Positions 49,588-60,109 are shown, counted from the first letter of the stretch. The stretch is DNA of 64,000 bases from Viridibacterium sediminicola (GCF_039631295.1 NZ_JBDIVE010000003.1:124001-188000); one strand, 5' to 3'. The notes: generated by a model not told the origin, from the sequence alone. Translations and numbers: made by a program.

Positions 49588-51591
49588 TCAGTCGAAGCTG
49601 ACGGGCGGTATGGCGGGCCCATAGAGCGTCACCTTGTCGCGTCCGCTGTGTTTGGCGTTGTACATGGCCTGGTCGGCATGGGCGCAGAGCGTGATCTCGT
49701 TGTCGCCATGCTGCGGGTAGATGGCGATGCCGATGCTGCACGAAATATTGAAACGCTGCGCGCCGAGCACGATGCTCTCGCGCAGGCTCTGGCGGATTTT
49801 GTCGGCGACGCGCAATGCGTCCTCGGCGTTGTCGAGGCGACGCAGCAGGACGATGAACTCATCACCGCCGACCCGCGCGACGGTATCGGAGTCACGCACG
49901 CAGGCACACATTCGCGCCGCTGCTTCACGCAGGACCAGATCGCCGGTGGCATGGCCAAAGTTGTCGTTGATCGGCTTGAATTTATCCAGATCCAGATACA
50001 TCAGGGCCAGTTGCTCGGTGTGGCGTTGCGCATCGGCAATCGCTTGTCCAAGGCGGTCGGAGAACAGGTTGCGATTAGGCAGGCCGGTGAGCTGATCGTG
50101 TTGCGCCATGTGGCGCATGCGCGCCTCGGCTTCGCGTCGCATGCTGATGTCGCGGGCAACACCAAGAATGCCGATGACATCGCCGGCGTGATTGCGGATC
50201 GCTGATGTATTGATGTCAGCCCACACGGTTGATCCATCTTTGCAGCGCGCTTCGACCTCGCCGCGAAATGTCGGGAAGGGCTTCCCCTGGCGTACTGCCT
50301 CGATGCCACGCTGTATGCTTTCCTTGAGCTGGCGTGCGGACGCTGGGGTGAAATGCTCATCGATGGTTTGCCGCATCGCTTCAGCCGGTGTGTAGCCGCG
50401 TATTTTCTCGACCGAAGGGCTGATGTAGGTCAGCTCGCCTTGCAGATTGCGTACCCAGATCACGTCGGAGGCGTTGTCAGCCAGCATCCGGTGGCGTTCC
50501 TCGCTCTCGCGCAGGGTCTGCTTGGCGGCCTGGCTGGAGGTGAGGGCCTGCTTGAGCAGATGATTCATGCGCAGCACGTAGAGCATCAGCGCGACCAGGG
50601 CAACAAGGATGGCCAGGCCGCCATATAGCCAGCGGAGGTCCGGCTTGCCGGGGGCCTGATAGAGAAAGCGGTCGAGCGGAAAGTCTTTCGGCAGCAAGCC
50701 CAGTTCCGCATAGGTGTCAGCAATATGACGCCAACGTTTCGGATTCATGTAGCCGATCTCGACCAGATCGGGGTGTAGAAGCTCGTCCATCTGCTGTGCT
50801 TCGTAGAGCAGATAGTTAATTGGGTGCGGTGGAGAATACTCGCGTTCGATCAGTTCGGCGATCTCGCGCGGATGCGCCATGGCGTACTGCCAGCCGCGCA
50901 GGCTGGCCGATCTGAATGCCTCAGCGCGTGCAGCGTGGTGCTTGAGTTCTTGCTCGGAGGTGAAGAGATTGTCGCCGTAGAACTCGATGCCCGCTGAGCG
51001 TGGCGTGAAACGTTGGTAGTGTATGCCAAGCTGGTCGAGTTCGAAGGGCTCGGCGATTTCGTATGCCGACATGGCGTCGGCACGTCCGTCAATCAGATCG
51101 CGTGGCCGATGGCTGTGTGGCATGAAGTGGATGCTCTCCAGCGGTACTTGTTCGCGGCGCAGATAGGCGAGCAGTTCCTCGGCCTGGGGTTCGATCATGA
51201 TGCGTTTGCCGGCCAGGCTTTGCGGGCTCTGATCACCGGCCTCATAGCGCTTGAGCAAGACCAGGGGCGAGTGCTGGAAGATGACTGCCAGCGCTACTAC
51301 CGGCTTGCCGGCATGGCGGGCCAGTAGCAGGCTACTGGTGCCGACGCCATATTCTGCCTTGCCGGTGACGACCGCCGTGACGGGGTCCAGATCCGGCGGG
51401 GCAGGGAGGATGTCGACCTGGAGGCCGGCCTCGCGGTAATAGCCCTGCGCTTGCGCGGCGTAATAGCCGGCAAACTGGAAGGCATGGGTCCATTTGAGTT
51501 GCAGCCGGACCTGCTCCAGCGCGCGTGCGGGGGTGGCTGTCATGCAGAGCAGACAGACAATCAGCCACGCGATGCTGCGGAGTCTTTTCAT
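49588..51591 (-). CDS. THI5/NMT1-PAS-GGDEF diguanylate cyclase
   Basis: 667 residues. A signal sequence (about 1-24) is followed by a periplasmic THI5/NMT1-type binding domain (VRLQLKWTHAFQFAGYYAAQ; YGVGTSSLLLARHAGKPVVA), one membrane helix (about 324-345), a PAS domain (ASDVIWVRNLQGELTYISPS) and a GGDEF domain. The active-site GGDEF and the inhibitory RDSD site five residues before it are both intact, so it should make cyclic di-GMP. THI5-like domains bind pyrimidine-type ligands such as thiamine precursors, so it may couple a periplasmic ligand to c-di-GMP. Its end is 8 nt from the converging aldo/keto reductase gene. Confidence 0.9.
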   Translation of the reverse strand: MKRLRSIAWLIVCLLCMTATPARALEQVRLQLKWTHAFQFAGYYAAQAQGYYREAGLQVDILPAPPDLDPVTAVVTGKAEYGVGTSSLLLARHAGKPVVALAVIFQHSPLVLLKRYEAGDQSPQSLAGKRIMIEPQAEELLAYLRREQVPLESIHFMPHSHRPRDLIDGRADAMSAYEIAEPFELDQLGIHYQRFTPRSAGIEFYGDNLFTSEQELKHHAARAEAFRSASLRGWQYAMAHPREIAELIEREYSPPHPINYLLYEAQQMDELLHPDLVEIGYMNPKRWRHIADTYAELGLLPKDFPLDRFLYQAPGKPDLRWLYGGLAILVALVALMLYVLRMNHLLKQALTSSQAAKQTLRESEERHRMLADNASDVIWVRNLQGELTYISPSVEKIRGYTPAEAMRQTIDEHFTPASARQLKESIQRGIEAVRQGKPFPTFRGEVEARCKDGSTVWADINTSAIRNHAGDVIGILGVARDISMRREAEARMRHMAQHDQLTGLPNRNLFSDRLGQAIADAQRHTEQLALMYLDLDKFKPINDNFGHATGDLVLREAAARMCACVRDSDTVARVGGDEFIVLLRRLDNAEDALRVADKIRQSLRESIVLGAQRFNISCSIGIAIYPQHGDNEITLCAHADQAMYNAKHSGRDKVTLYGPAIPPVSFD

Positions 51592-51748
51592 GTCTGGGTG
51601 TCCCGCAGTTGAGAGGAGGCTGCCGGTCGAGTTTTAGATGTCTTATCGCCTCGTTTACGGAGCCTGATCGCAAAACTGTAATCTGACAGATCGGTTCGCC
51701 GGGCCTGCCGGGCGTATACTGCCGGCCCCACGTACGTCTGGAACACTC

Positions 51749-52087
51749 ATGTCTGCCATTCCTGCCTGTCCCCAGTGCACTCTCGAAAACACTTATGCCG
51801 ATGGTGCCAACTATATTTGCGCCGATTGTGGCTACGAATGGCCGATTTCGGCCGAGCTGGAGGCTGAGTCCGATGAGGCGGTCGTCAAGGACTCGAATGG
51901 CACCGTGCTGAAAGATGGCGATGCCGTTGTGCTGATCAAGGATCTCAAGGTCAAAGGCTCGTCGATTACCTTGAAGCAGGGCACCAAGGTCAAGAGCATC
52001 CGCCTGGTCGGCGGCGACCATGAGGTTGATTGCCGCATGGAAGGCGGCAGCTTCATGCTCAAGGCATGCTTCCTGAAAAAAGCCTGA
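51749..52087 (+). CDS. phnA: PhnA/YjdM zinc-ribbon protein
   Basis: 112 residues, full length. N-terminal zinc ribbon with Cys7, Cys10, Cys24 and Cys27 (ACPQC and CADCGYEW), then the PhnA domain (VKDSNGTVLKDGDAVVLIKD; KVKGSSITLKQGTKVKSIRL). Despite the name it is not a phosphonatase; function is unclear. TATACT at 51715-51720 could be its -10 box. It converges with the histidine phosphatase gene. Confidence 0.93.
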   Translation: MSAIPACPQCTLENTYADGANYICADCGYEWPISAELEAESDEAVVKDSNGTVLKDGDAVVLIKDLKVKGSSITLKQGTKVKSIRLVGGDHEVDCRMEGGSFMLKACFLKKA

Positions 52088-52110
52088 GCGCTTTTTTGTC
52101 GGCTCAGGCT
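52076..52110 (-). terminator. Rho-independent terminator of the histidine phosphatase gene
   Basis: AGCCTGAGC (52081-52089) and GCTCAGGCT (52102-52110) form a perfect 9-bp stem with a 12-nt loop. On the minus strand five T follow (A-tract at 52076-52080). It overlaps both converging gene ends. The loop holds a T6 run, so some function on the plus strand is possible. Confidence 0.7.
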
Positions 52111-52748
52111 GACTGCTCGTCGCGCGCCGCTTGCTGGGTGGTCTGCAGATGACTGCTGTCGTCCCAGGCGATCAGTCGCCAGGCCTGGCCATCATGCTCT
52201 AGCCAGTTGAGTGCGGCATTGTTGAGCCGCCAGCTGCGCACCAGGTTGTAGGGGATACCCATCACCAGGCGGTAGGCGATGTCGAGCACGCCGCCGTGGC
52301 TGACCACGATCACGTTCTGTCCGGCGTGTTCGCGCGCAATCTGTGCGAGCACCGCCTCTACACGGGCAAGCAGCGCGTCGATGGCTTCGCCCTCGGGCGG
52401 CAGATAGTCGGGCCGACGTGCCTTGAGCGTGCCATAGGCATCGGGGAAGCGCGCATTGGCCTCCTCACGCGTCAGTCCCTGTAGCAAGCCCAGGTGCCGT
52501 TCGCGCCAGCGTGCATCGATGCGTGCCGGCAAATGCAGGGCATCGCCGATGATTTCGGCCGTCATGCGCGCACGTTGCAGATCGGAGCAATACAGCGCAT
52601 CAAAGCTTTGCTCGCGCAGGCTGCGCGCCGCCGCCTGCGCCTGGCGAACGCCGAGGGCATTGAGGGGGATGTCGATGGCGCCTTGCAGCCGCCCTTCGGC
52701 GTTCCAGTCGGTTTCGCCGTGGCGGATCAGGCAGAGTCGGGTGGTCAT
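52104..52748 (-). CDS. Histidine phosphatase (phosphoglycerate mutase-like)
   Basis: 214 residues from ATG 52748; an in-frame TTG at 52760 is not needed. RLCLIRHGETDWNAEGRLQG has the catalytic His, CSDLQRARMTAEIIGDAL and RWRERHLGLLQGLTREEANA the next active-site residues, and VIVVSHGGVLDIAYRLVMG the second His. It resembles GpmB/CobC-type phosphatases; substrate unknown. The cobC gene at 13570 is a different family member. Confidence 0.88.
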   Translation of the reverse strand: MTTRLCLIRHGETDWNAEGRLQGAIDIPLNALGVRQAQAAARSLREQSFDALYCSDLQRARMTAEIIGDALHLPARIDARWRERHLGLLQGLTREEANARFPDAYGTLKARRPDYLPPEGEAIDALLARVEAVLAQIAREHAGQNVIVVSHGGVLDIAYRLVMGIPYNLVRSWRLNNAALNWLEHDGQAWRLIAWDDSSHLQTTQQAARDEQSA

Positions 52749-52793
52749 GGCGTTCGGCAAGCGGGCTGCTGCGGTGCAGCGGAGTCCGTCATC

Positions 52794-53741
52794 TTAACGT
52801 GCCGATTCGCCGGCGTCAGCGCGCAGTACTTCGCCGCGCCAGGGCAGACCGCCGAGTGAGTTGCGCATCAGCTCGATGAAAGCGCGCAGGCGCGCCGGGT
52901 AGAAGGCCGCGTAGGGGTACGTGAGATAGACCGGTAGGGAGGCGGCGCGCCAGTCCGGCAGTAGCTGTATGGCATTGCCGCTGGCCAGATCATCCTCCAC
53001 AACCCAGGCCGAGCACACGGCGACGCCGATCCCTCGCAGCATCGCGCTACGCAGCGCATAGAGACTATCGGTGCTGATTCTCGGCGTAATGCTGAGCGTC
53101 TCCTGTTCTCCCTTCGAGTTGTGCAGCGTCACTTCCTTGCGATAGTAGGGTCGCAGCGCAAGCCAGTGCAGGGGGCTCAGCTCGCCGGGAGACGTCGGTA
53201 CCGGGCGGTCTGCCAGCAGGCTGGGCGCGCAGACGATGATGCGCGGTACTTCGGCGATCTTGATGGCGACCGATAAGGGGTCGGGCTGACCGCCGACGCG
53301 GATGGCGCAATCGACGCCCTCTTCGATGAAATTCGGCGCCGTGTCGTGCAGCAGCCATTCCACGCTGATCTTCGGGTAGCGCTGGAGGAAGTCAGTCAGC
53401 GGCCCAACCAATTGATGCTGGCCGAAAGCGTGCGGCACGACCACGCGCAGATTGCCCTGCGGCTCATCGACGCTGCCGCGCAAGTCCGACTCGAACTCGC
53501 TCCAGCCGGCGAGCAGTTTATGCGCGCGCTCGTAATAGCGCGACCCCGCTTCGGTCAGCTGCATGGCGTGGGTGCTTCGCTGCAGCAGGGCCAGACCCAG
53601 CGAGCGCTCGAGCGTCTGCAGGCGACGGCTGATGGTCGGCTGGCTGGTGTTCATCTGCGCGGCAGCGGCCGACAAGCTGCCGGCCTCGACGATGCGGATG
53701 AAGGTCTGCATGAGGGTCAGACGATCCTGGTTCGCTTTCAT
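52794..53741 (-). CDS. LysR-family regulator
   Basis: 315 residues from ATG 53741; the open frame to 53810 adds no conserved residues. The winged helix-turn-helix is at the N-terminus (LMQTFIRIVEAGSLSAAAAQ; MNTSQPTISRRLQTLERSLG), and the effector domain follows with NLRVVVPHAFGQHQLVGPL and ISVEWLLHDTAPNFIEEGVD. It is divergent from the MFS gene at 53838 across 96 nt, so it probably controls that transporter. Confidence 0.9.
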   Translation of the reverse strand: MKANQDRLTLMQTFIRIVEAGSLSAAAAQMNTSQPTISRRLQTLERSLGLALLQRSTHAMQLTEAGSRYYERAHKLLAGWSEFESDLRGSVDEPQGNLRVVVPHAFGQHQLVGPLTDFLQRYPKISVEWLLHDTAPNFIEEGVDCAIRVGGQPDPLSVAIKIAEVPRIIVCAPSLLADRPVPTSPGELSPLHWLALRPYYRKEVTLHNSKGEQETLSITPRISTDSLYALRSAMLRGIGVAVCSAWVVEDDLASGNAIQLLPDWRAASLPVYLTYPYAAFYPARLRAFIELMRNSLGGLPWRGEVLRADAGESAR

Positions 53742-53837
53742 GCGCACAATGTATAACAGTTTTGCGAGGCATACGCCTTCCGTAATGTCGTGCTGCGCCG
53801 CACACTGCACTCACCCCTTTTGCAGGACCTCATTACC

Positions 53838-55046
53838 ATGACAACTCATTCATCAGCAGATCGCGCCGGCGGCATCAGCAGCGGCCTGGTCTTTTTGCTC
53901 GCGGCGGGCGCCGGGCTTGGTGCCGCTTCGCTCTATTACAACCAACCCATGCTGGCGATGCTGGCCGAGCAGTTCCAGGCTTCGCCGGCCGCCATCGGCC
54001 GCGTGCCGACCCTGACCCAGCTGGGCTACGCCGCCGGCATCCTGCTGCTGGCGCCAATCGGTGACCGCTACGACCGGCGCCGCATCATCCTCATCAAATG
54101 CGTGCTGCTGAGCCTGGCCCTGCTGGCCACGGCGGCTGCGCAGTCCTTGCTGCAGCTGGGTTTGTGCAGCGTGGTTATCGGCATTGCCGCCTCGCTGGCG
54201 CAAGACTGTGTGCCGGCTGCGGCCAGCCTGGCGCCCGAAGCGCGGCGCGGCAAGATCGTCGGCAGCGTGATGACCGGCCTGCTGCTGGGCATCTTGCTCT
54301 CGCGCGTGGTCAGCGGCAGCGTGGCCGAGCTTTTCGGTTGGCGCAGCATGTTCGTGCTCGCCGCTTTCGCCGTGGCGCTGCTGGGCCTGGCTGCCGCGCG
54401 CTGGCTGCCGGCCTTCGTCCCCACCACACAGATGTCTTACTCGGCCTTGCTCGGTTCCTTGTTCACGCTGTGGCGTCGCCATGCCGGCATGCGCCGTGCC
54501 GCATTGGCGCAGGGCCTGCTCAGCGCCGCGTTCAGCGCTTTCTGGTCGACGCTTGCCGTGATGCTGCATCAGGCACCGTTCAACTACGGTAGCTCGGTGG
54601 CTGGCGCTTTCGGTCTGGCCGGTGCAGCCGGTGCGCTGGCGGCGCCGCTGGCCGGCATGATCGCCGACCGCAAGGGCCCCGAACTGGTTACCCGTGGCGG
54701 CGCGCTGCTGGTGTTTGCCAGCTTCATGCTGTTCGTCATCGCGCCGGAGAACCTGTGGCTGCTGATCGTCGGCACCGTAGCTTTCGATCTGGGCGTGCAG
54801 GCCGCGCTGATCGCTCACCAGAGCATCATCTACAGCCTCGAACCGGCCGCCCGTAGCCGCCTCACCGCCCTGCTTGTCGGCGCCATGTTCGTCGGCATGG
54901 CCAGCGGCTCGGCGCTGGGTAGCCTGGCGCTCAACCACGCCGGCTGGCGAGGTCTGGCGCTGTTCGCTGCAGCGGCCGCGCTGGCCGCTTTGCTGGTGCG
55001 GGTGTGGCCGCAACGGCAGCTGAGTGCGCTGTCGCCCGGGGTTTGA
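53838..55046 (+). CDS. MFS transporter, drug-efflux type
   Basis: 402 residues from ATG 53838; the longer frame from 53790 is unlikely. Twelve helices; ASLYYNQPMLAMLAEQFQAS at the first helix and ILLLAPIGDRYDRRRIILIK with the MFS loop motif. It is similar to YnfM/DHA1-type transporters. Divergent LysR gene next to it. Substrate unknown. Confidence 0.87.
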   Translation: MTTHSSADRAGGISSGLVFLLAAGAGLGAASLYYNQPMLAMLAEQFQASPAAIGRVPTLTQLGYAAGILLLAPIGDRYDRRRIILIKCVLLSLALLATAAAQSLLQLGLCSVVIGIAASLAQDCVPAAASLAPEARRGKIVGSVMTGLLLGILLSRVVSGSVAELFGWRSMFVLAAFAVALLGLAAARWLPAFVPTTQMSYSALLGSLFTLWRRHAGMRRAALAQGLLSAAFSAFWSTLAVMLHQAPFNYGSSVAGAFGLAGAAGALAAPLAGMIADRKGPELVTRGGALLVFASFMLFVIAPENLWLLIVGTVAFDLGVQAALIAHQSIIYSLEPAARSRLTALLVGAMFVGMASGSALGSLALNHAGWRGLALFAAAAALAALLVRVWPQRQLSALSPGV

Positions 55047-55076
55047 GGAGGTCTTTATCTTTGATAGTCAGCGGCA

Positions 55077-55110
55077 ATTGAAAACAGAGATTCAATCAAT
55101 TGGATTGATT
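55077..55110. promoter_or_regulatory. Overlapping palindromes before the Nramp gene
   Basis: AATCAAT-TGG-ATTGATT (55094-55110) is a perfect inverted repeat, and ATTGAA (55077-55082) pairs with TTCAAT (55091-55096). They lie 50-80 nt before the Nramp start in an AT-rich patch. They could be the site of a metal-responsive repressor such as MntR or Fur; neither consensus was matched with certainty. Confidence 0.4.
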
Positions 55111-55159
55111 TTCGCCAAAGGCCGACACTACAGTGAATTCCACCGTAAGAGGCCCCACC

Positions 55160-56428
55160 ATGAGCTCACTGATTCTTGCCGTGTCCGGCGCCCAACAGCA
55201 ACGCAGCGCTTCTGCGCTCAACTTGCGCCACCTGGTTGGTCCAGGTTTGCTGGTGGCGGTTGGCTATGTCGATCCGGGTAACTGGGCGACCGACATCGCC
55301 GGTGGTGCGCATTTCGGCTACCAGCTCCTGTCGGTGGTGGTGCTGGCGAGTGTGCTGGCGATGGTCTTCCAGACGCTTGTTGCGCGCGTCGTGCTGGCAA
55401 CCGGCGAAGACCTTGCCAGCTTGAGTGCCCGCCACTTGCCGCGCGCCCTGGCGCAAGCTTCCTGGCTGGCCGGTGAGGCGGCGATCCTCGCCACAGCCTT
55501 TGCCGAGATGGTCGGCGGCGCGATTGCCTTCCGCATCCTGTTCGATCTGCCCTTGCCGCTTGGCATTGCGCTGACCGGTGCGGCGACGGCGGTGTTCCTC
55601 TCCTTGTCCCGCGTCGGCGAAGGCGCGCACGAGAAGCTCATCAATGTGTTGATCGGCATCGTCGCCGTGTCCTTCCTCGTGCTGCTGGTGCAGACCGGGC
55701 CGGATTGGTCGGCCGCCGCACGCGGCGTGAGCGAGACCGGTACGGCCTTGCGCAGCCATGAAGGGCTGGTGATTGCGCTGGGCATCCTTGGCGCGACCCT
55801 GATGCCGCACAACCTCTACTTGCACGCCGGCATGCTGGCCGAGCGGGTGAAGGGCTTGCGCAGCCAGGATCGCGCATTGGCTGGGCGCATTGCCCGCAAT
55901 GACACCCTGGTCTCGCTGGGCCTGGCCATGCTCGTCAATGCGGCCATCATGATTGTGGCGGCCGCGTCGCTCAGCGGCACGGGCGCCAATGTCGATAGCC
56001 TGATCGGCGCGCACGCTGCGATGCGTGATGTGTTGGGCGTGGGCGCGGCGACGATTTTCGCCATCGCGCTCTACGCCGCAGGCCAGAGCTCGGCGATGAC
56101 CGGCATGATGGCCGGCCGCATCCTCAGCAAGGGCTTTCGTGGCGAGGCGCAGAAAGGCGGCAGCCGTCGTCGCATCGTGGCGCGCTTGATCGTGGCCGTA
56201 GCGGGCGTGGCCTTGATGCAGCTGACCGGCCGTACTGACCCGGACCAGTTGTTGGTGTTCAGTCAGGTGGTGCTCGGCGTGGCCTTGCCGTTCGCCTTGG
56301 TGCCCTTGGTGATACTTGCCTCGCGGCGCAGCGTGATGGGCGCCAAGGTGCTCAGCCCTGTGGCTGCGACGGCCGCCGCGCTGACGACAGCGGCGATCAT
56401 CGGCCTCAATCTTTTCACCTTGTTCTGA
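55160..56428 (+). CDS. Nramp divalent-metal transporter (MntH-like)
   Basis: 422 residues from ATG 55160 (AAGAGG 7 nt before); GTG 55133 is an alternative. Nramp signatures: GPGLLVAVGYVDPGNWATDI with the metal-binding DPGN, and the second metal motif region TLMPHNLYLHAGMLAERVKG where canonical MPH is kept. About 11 helices. It imports Mn2+ or Fe2+ with protons. Metal preference is not certain. Confidence 0.92.
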   Translation: MSSLILAVSGAQQQRSASALNLRHLVGPGLLVAVGYVDPGNWATDIAGGAHFGYQLLSVVVLASVLAMVFQTLVARVVLATGEDLASLSARHLPRALAQASWLAGEAAILATAFAEMVGGAIAFRILFDLPLPLGIALTGAATAVFLSLSRVGEGAHEKLINVLIGIVAVSFLVLLVQTGPDWSAAARGVSETGTALRSHEGLVIALGILGATLMPHNLYLHAGMLAERVKGLRSQDRALAGRIARNDTLVSLGLAMLVNAAIMIVAAASLSGTGANVDSLIGAHAAMRDVLGVGAATIFAIALYAAGQSSAMTGMMAGRILSKGFRGEAQKGGSRRRIVARLIVAVAGVALMQLTGRTDPDQLLVFSQVVLGVALPFALVPLVILASRRSVMGAKVLSPVAATAAALTTAAIIGLNLFTLF

Positions 56429-56453
56429 GTCCGCTGCGGAAAACCGTAATACC

Positions 56454-56487
56454 CCCGGCGGGTGCTCATGACATGAGCGTCGCCGGG
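56454..56487 (+). terminator. Nested hairpin after the Nramp gene
   Basis: CCCGGCG (56454-56460) pairs with CGCCGGG (56481-56487), and inside it GCTCAT pairs with ATGAGC around GAC. It begins 26 nt after the stop. There is no strong T-tract. Confidence 0.5.
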
Positions 56488-56586
56488 CTCTAAACTTGCT
56501 ATGGCTTGTTCATGCACCATGATGCTGCGGCGCTTCGGGCCGTGGTGACATGCAGCGAACTTTCATCCATCCATGCAGGAGTCACT

Positions 56587-57708
56587 ATGCAAGCAAGCTT
56601 TACAGAAGAAAAATCCTTGTCCTTACGGCGCCTTGGGGCACGCGCCGTATCGCGTTACACGCAGTCTCTGGGCGCCGCTTTGCTGCTGTGTTGCAGCCTG
56701 CTGACTGCACCAGTCTGGGCGCAGAGCAAGCCCAATATCGTGATTCTGGCCACCGGCGGCACCATTGCGGGGGCTGGCGCTACGGCCGCCAACAGCGCGA
56801 CCTACCAGGCAGCCAAGGTGCCGGTGGATAAACTCATCGCCGGCGTGCCCGAGCTCAAGGATGTGGCCAATGTCAGCGGCGAGCAAGTGTTCCAGATCGC
56901 ATCGGAGAGCTTCACCAACGCACATCTGATCACGCTGGCCAAGCGTGTCTCGGCGCTCTCCAAACAGCCCGGTGTGGATGGCATCGTCGTCACCCACGGC
57001 ACCGACACGCTGGAAGAAACCGCTTTCTTCCTGACCCTCACCGTGCATACCGACAAGCCCATCGTGGTGGTCGGTTCGATGCGCCCCGGTACGGCGATGT
57101 CGGCCGACGGCATGCTCAACCTCTACAACGCGGTGAGCGTGGCAGCCAACCCGACGGCCAAGGGCAAGGGCGTGCTGGTGACGATGAACGATCAGATCTT
57201 CAGCGCACGCGACGTGTCCAAGACCATCAACATCGTCACCAATGCCTTCAACAGCCAGTGGGGCGCGCTGGGCATGAATGTCGAAGGCAAGGCCTACTGG
57301 TTCCGCGCGCCGGTCAAGCGCCACACCATGAATTCGGAATTCGACATCGACAAGATCGACAGCCTGCCGGATGTGGACATCGTCTATGCCTACGGCAGTG
57401 TGCCGCCGACCGCCTATGAAGCCTTTGCCAAGGACAAGGCGATCATCCAGGCGGGCACCGGCAATGGCTCGGTAGCGGATCGCATCGTGCCCGTGCTGCA
57501 AAGCCTGCGTGCCAAGGGCGTGCAGATCATTCGCGCCGCCCGCGTGCCCGAAGGCTTCGTGCTGCGCAATTCGGAGCAGCCGGACGACAAGTACGACTGG
57601 GTCGTCGCGCATGACCACAAAGCGCAGAAAGCACGCATCCTGGCCATGGTGGCGCTGACCAAGACCAATGACAGCAAGGAACTGCAGCGCATCTTCTGGG
57701 AATACTGA
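56587..57708 (+). CDS. ansB: Type II (periplasmic) L-asparaginase
   Basis: 373 residues from ATG 56587 (GCAGGAG site); an open frame from 56506 is ignored. A long signal region (about residues 1-45; SLGAALLLCCSLLTAPVWAQ) marks export. Catalytic blocks: VILATGGTIAGAGATA with the nucleophile Thr, and VVTHGTDTLEETAFF with Thr-Asp of the second triad. Type II enzymes hydrolyse extracellular Asn (and Gln) to release ammonia. A glutaminase-asparaginase activity is equally possible. Confidence 0.92.
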   Translation: MQASFTEEKSLSLRRLGARAVSRYTQSLGAALLLCCSLLTAPVWAQSKPNIVILATGGTIAGAGATAANSATYQAAKVPVDKLIAGVPELKDVANVSGEQVFQIASESFTNAHLITLAKRVSALSKQPGVDGIVVTHGTDTLEETAFFLTLTVHTDKPIVVVGSMRPGTAMSADGMLNLYNAVSVAANPTAKGKGVLVTMNDQIFSARDVSKTINIVTNAFNSQWGALGMNVEGKAYWFRAPVKRHTMNSEFDIDKIDSLPDVDIVYAYGSVPPTAYEAFAKDKAIIQAGTGNGSVADRIVPVLQSLRAKGVQIIRAARVPEGFVLRNSEQPDDKYDWVVAHDHKAQKARILAMVALTKTNDSKELQRIFWEY

Positions 57709-57800
57709 GCGCTCAGCTGAATGTGCCAAGCACAAGGGCCGGAATCATCCGCTAATGCGGTTCGGTGAAGGCGTGTTCAGTTTTAAGCGCTGGATATTTT

Positions 57801-57894
57801 GACGCGAAGGCCGCAGAGCAAAACAGAAGGTCCGCAAAGGGGGCAAGTTGCCTTTCTTTGCGGACCTTTGCTTTTTCTTCGCGCCCTTCGCGTC
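57801..57894. repeat. CGCGAAGG palindromic repeat, copy 2
   Basis: The outer arms GACGCGAAGG and CCTTCGCGTC and the inner arms AAGGTCCGCAAAG and CTTTGCGGACCTT make a long hairpin between the converging asparaginase and dbpA genes. The left flank TGGATATTTT matches the copy at 59474. It may serve as a bidirectional terminator. Confidence 0.75.
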
Positions 57895-57939
57895 TAGCGA
57901 TCGGCGCACAAAACGACAATTTGTGTGTACGCGAGGCGC

Positions 57940-59358
<1,419 letters not shown>

Positions 59359-59473
59359 GCGCGATTATCCGGCAAGGCGTCGCGCACTGGCTGAAAAATC
59401 TCGCTTGCCGAGCATCACGTGCTTGGCGACGACCTTGCCAAGAGGCTGCTCACGATTTCAGGTTGGATTTTTT

Positions 59474-59584
59474 GACGCGAAGGACGCGAAGAAAAGACAA
59501 GAAAGTTTCGCCAAGGAATCTGGTCGGCAAGTCCTGCGATTTGAAGCTTCGCGAACCTTCGCTTTGCTCGGCGTCCTTCGCGTC
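59474..59584. repeat. CGCGAAGG palindromic repeat, copy 3
   Basis: GACGCGAAGGACGCGAAG at the left and TCCTTCGCGTC at the right are inverted repeats; the interior is less symmetric than in the other copies. The left flank GGATTTTTTGACGCG matches copy 2. It lies upstream of dbpA, before the end of the next minus-strand gene. Confidence 0.7.
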
Positions 59585-59626
59585 ACAGACACCTGTCAGA
59601 CGCCTGGGTATGGCTGGCCGAAGATT

Positions 59627-60109
59627 TTAGTGATTCACGCGCGGGCCACGCGCTGCGCGACCGTAAGCGCGTTTGACTTCCTTTTCCTTCTCCTTGCGCT
59701 CGGCAAAGCGTTCGGACTTGGTCGGCGGCGGCAGCGAGGCGCGCCAGGCGCTGATCGCGGCAGCCAGCTCTTCGGCCGCAGGCTGCACAGTGTCATGGCG
59801 CGGCGTGCCGTTGTAGCTGGCGAGCTTTTCCTTGAGGCTGAAGATGCGCGCCTGCGTCTCGCCCTTGACCGGCACCGTGGCCATGATCTTCTGCGCTTCG
59901 ATGCTCAGCGTGTAGCCGCCTTCACGCAATGCGATCAGGCCGTAGGTGGAGAGGCGGGCGAAGGCTTCGATCAGCTTGGCCTCTTGCGGCAGTCGTGGCT
60001 GGATCATGCCGAGGCCGACGGCGATCTCGTCGAGGGCGGCGGGTTTGCGCTTGCTGGCGAGGGTGATGGCGAGCAAGAGGAGGACGTCGGTGTCGTGAAT
60101 CGGATGCAT
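59627..60109 (-). CDS. Hypothetical protein, possible winged-helix fold
   Basis: 160 residues, not assigned to a named family. The first 75 residues (MHPIHDTDVLLLLAITLASK; ARLSTYGLIALREGGYTLSI) read as three helices and a beta wing, so a helix-turn-helix is possible. The last 40 residues are very basic and charged (KSERFAERKEKEKEVKRAYG), suggesting nucleic-acid or ribosome binding. It lies upstream of dbpA on the same strand, with a repeat between. Codon use looks like that of its neighbours. Confidence 0.6.
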   Translation of the reverse strand: MHPIHDTDVLLLLAITLASKRKPAALDEIAVGLGMIQPRLPQEAKLIEAFARLSTYGLIALREGGYTLSIEAQKIMATVPVKGETQARIFSLKEKLASYNGTPRHDTVQPAAEELAAAISAWRASLPPPTKSERFAERKEKEKEVKRAYGRAARGPRVNH

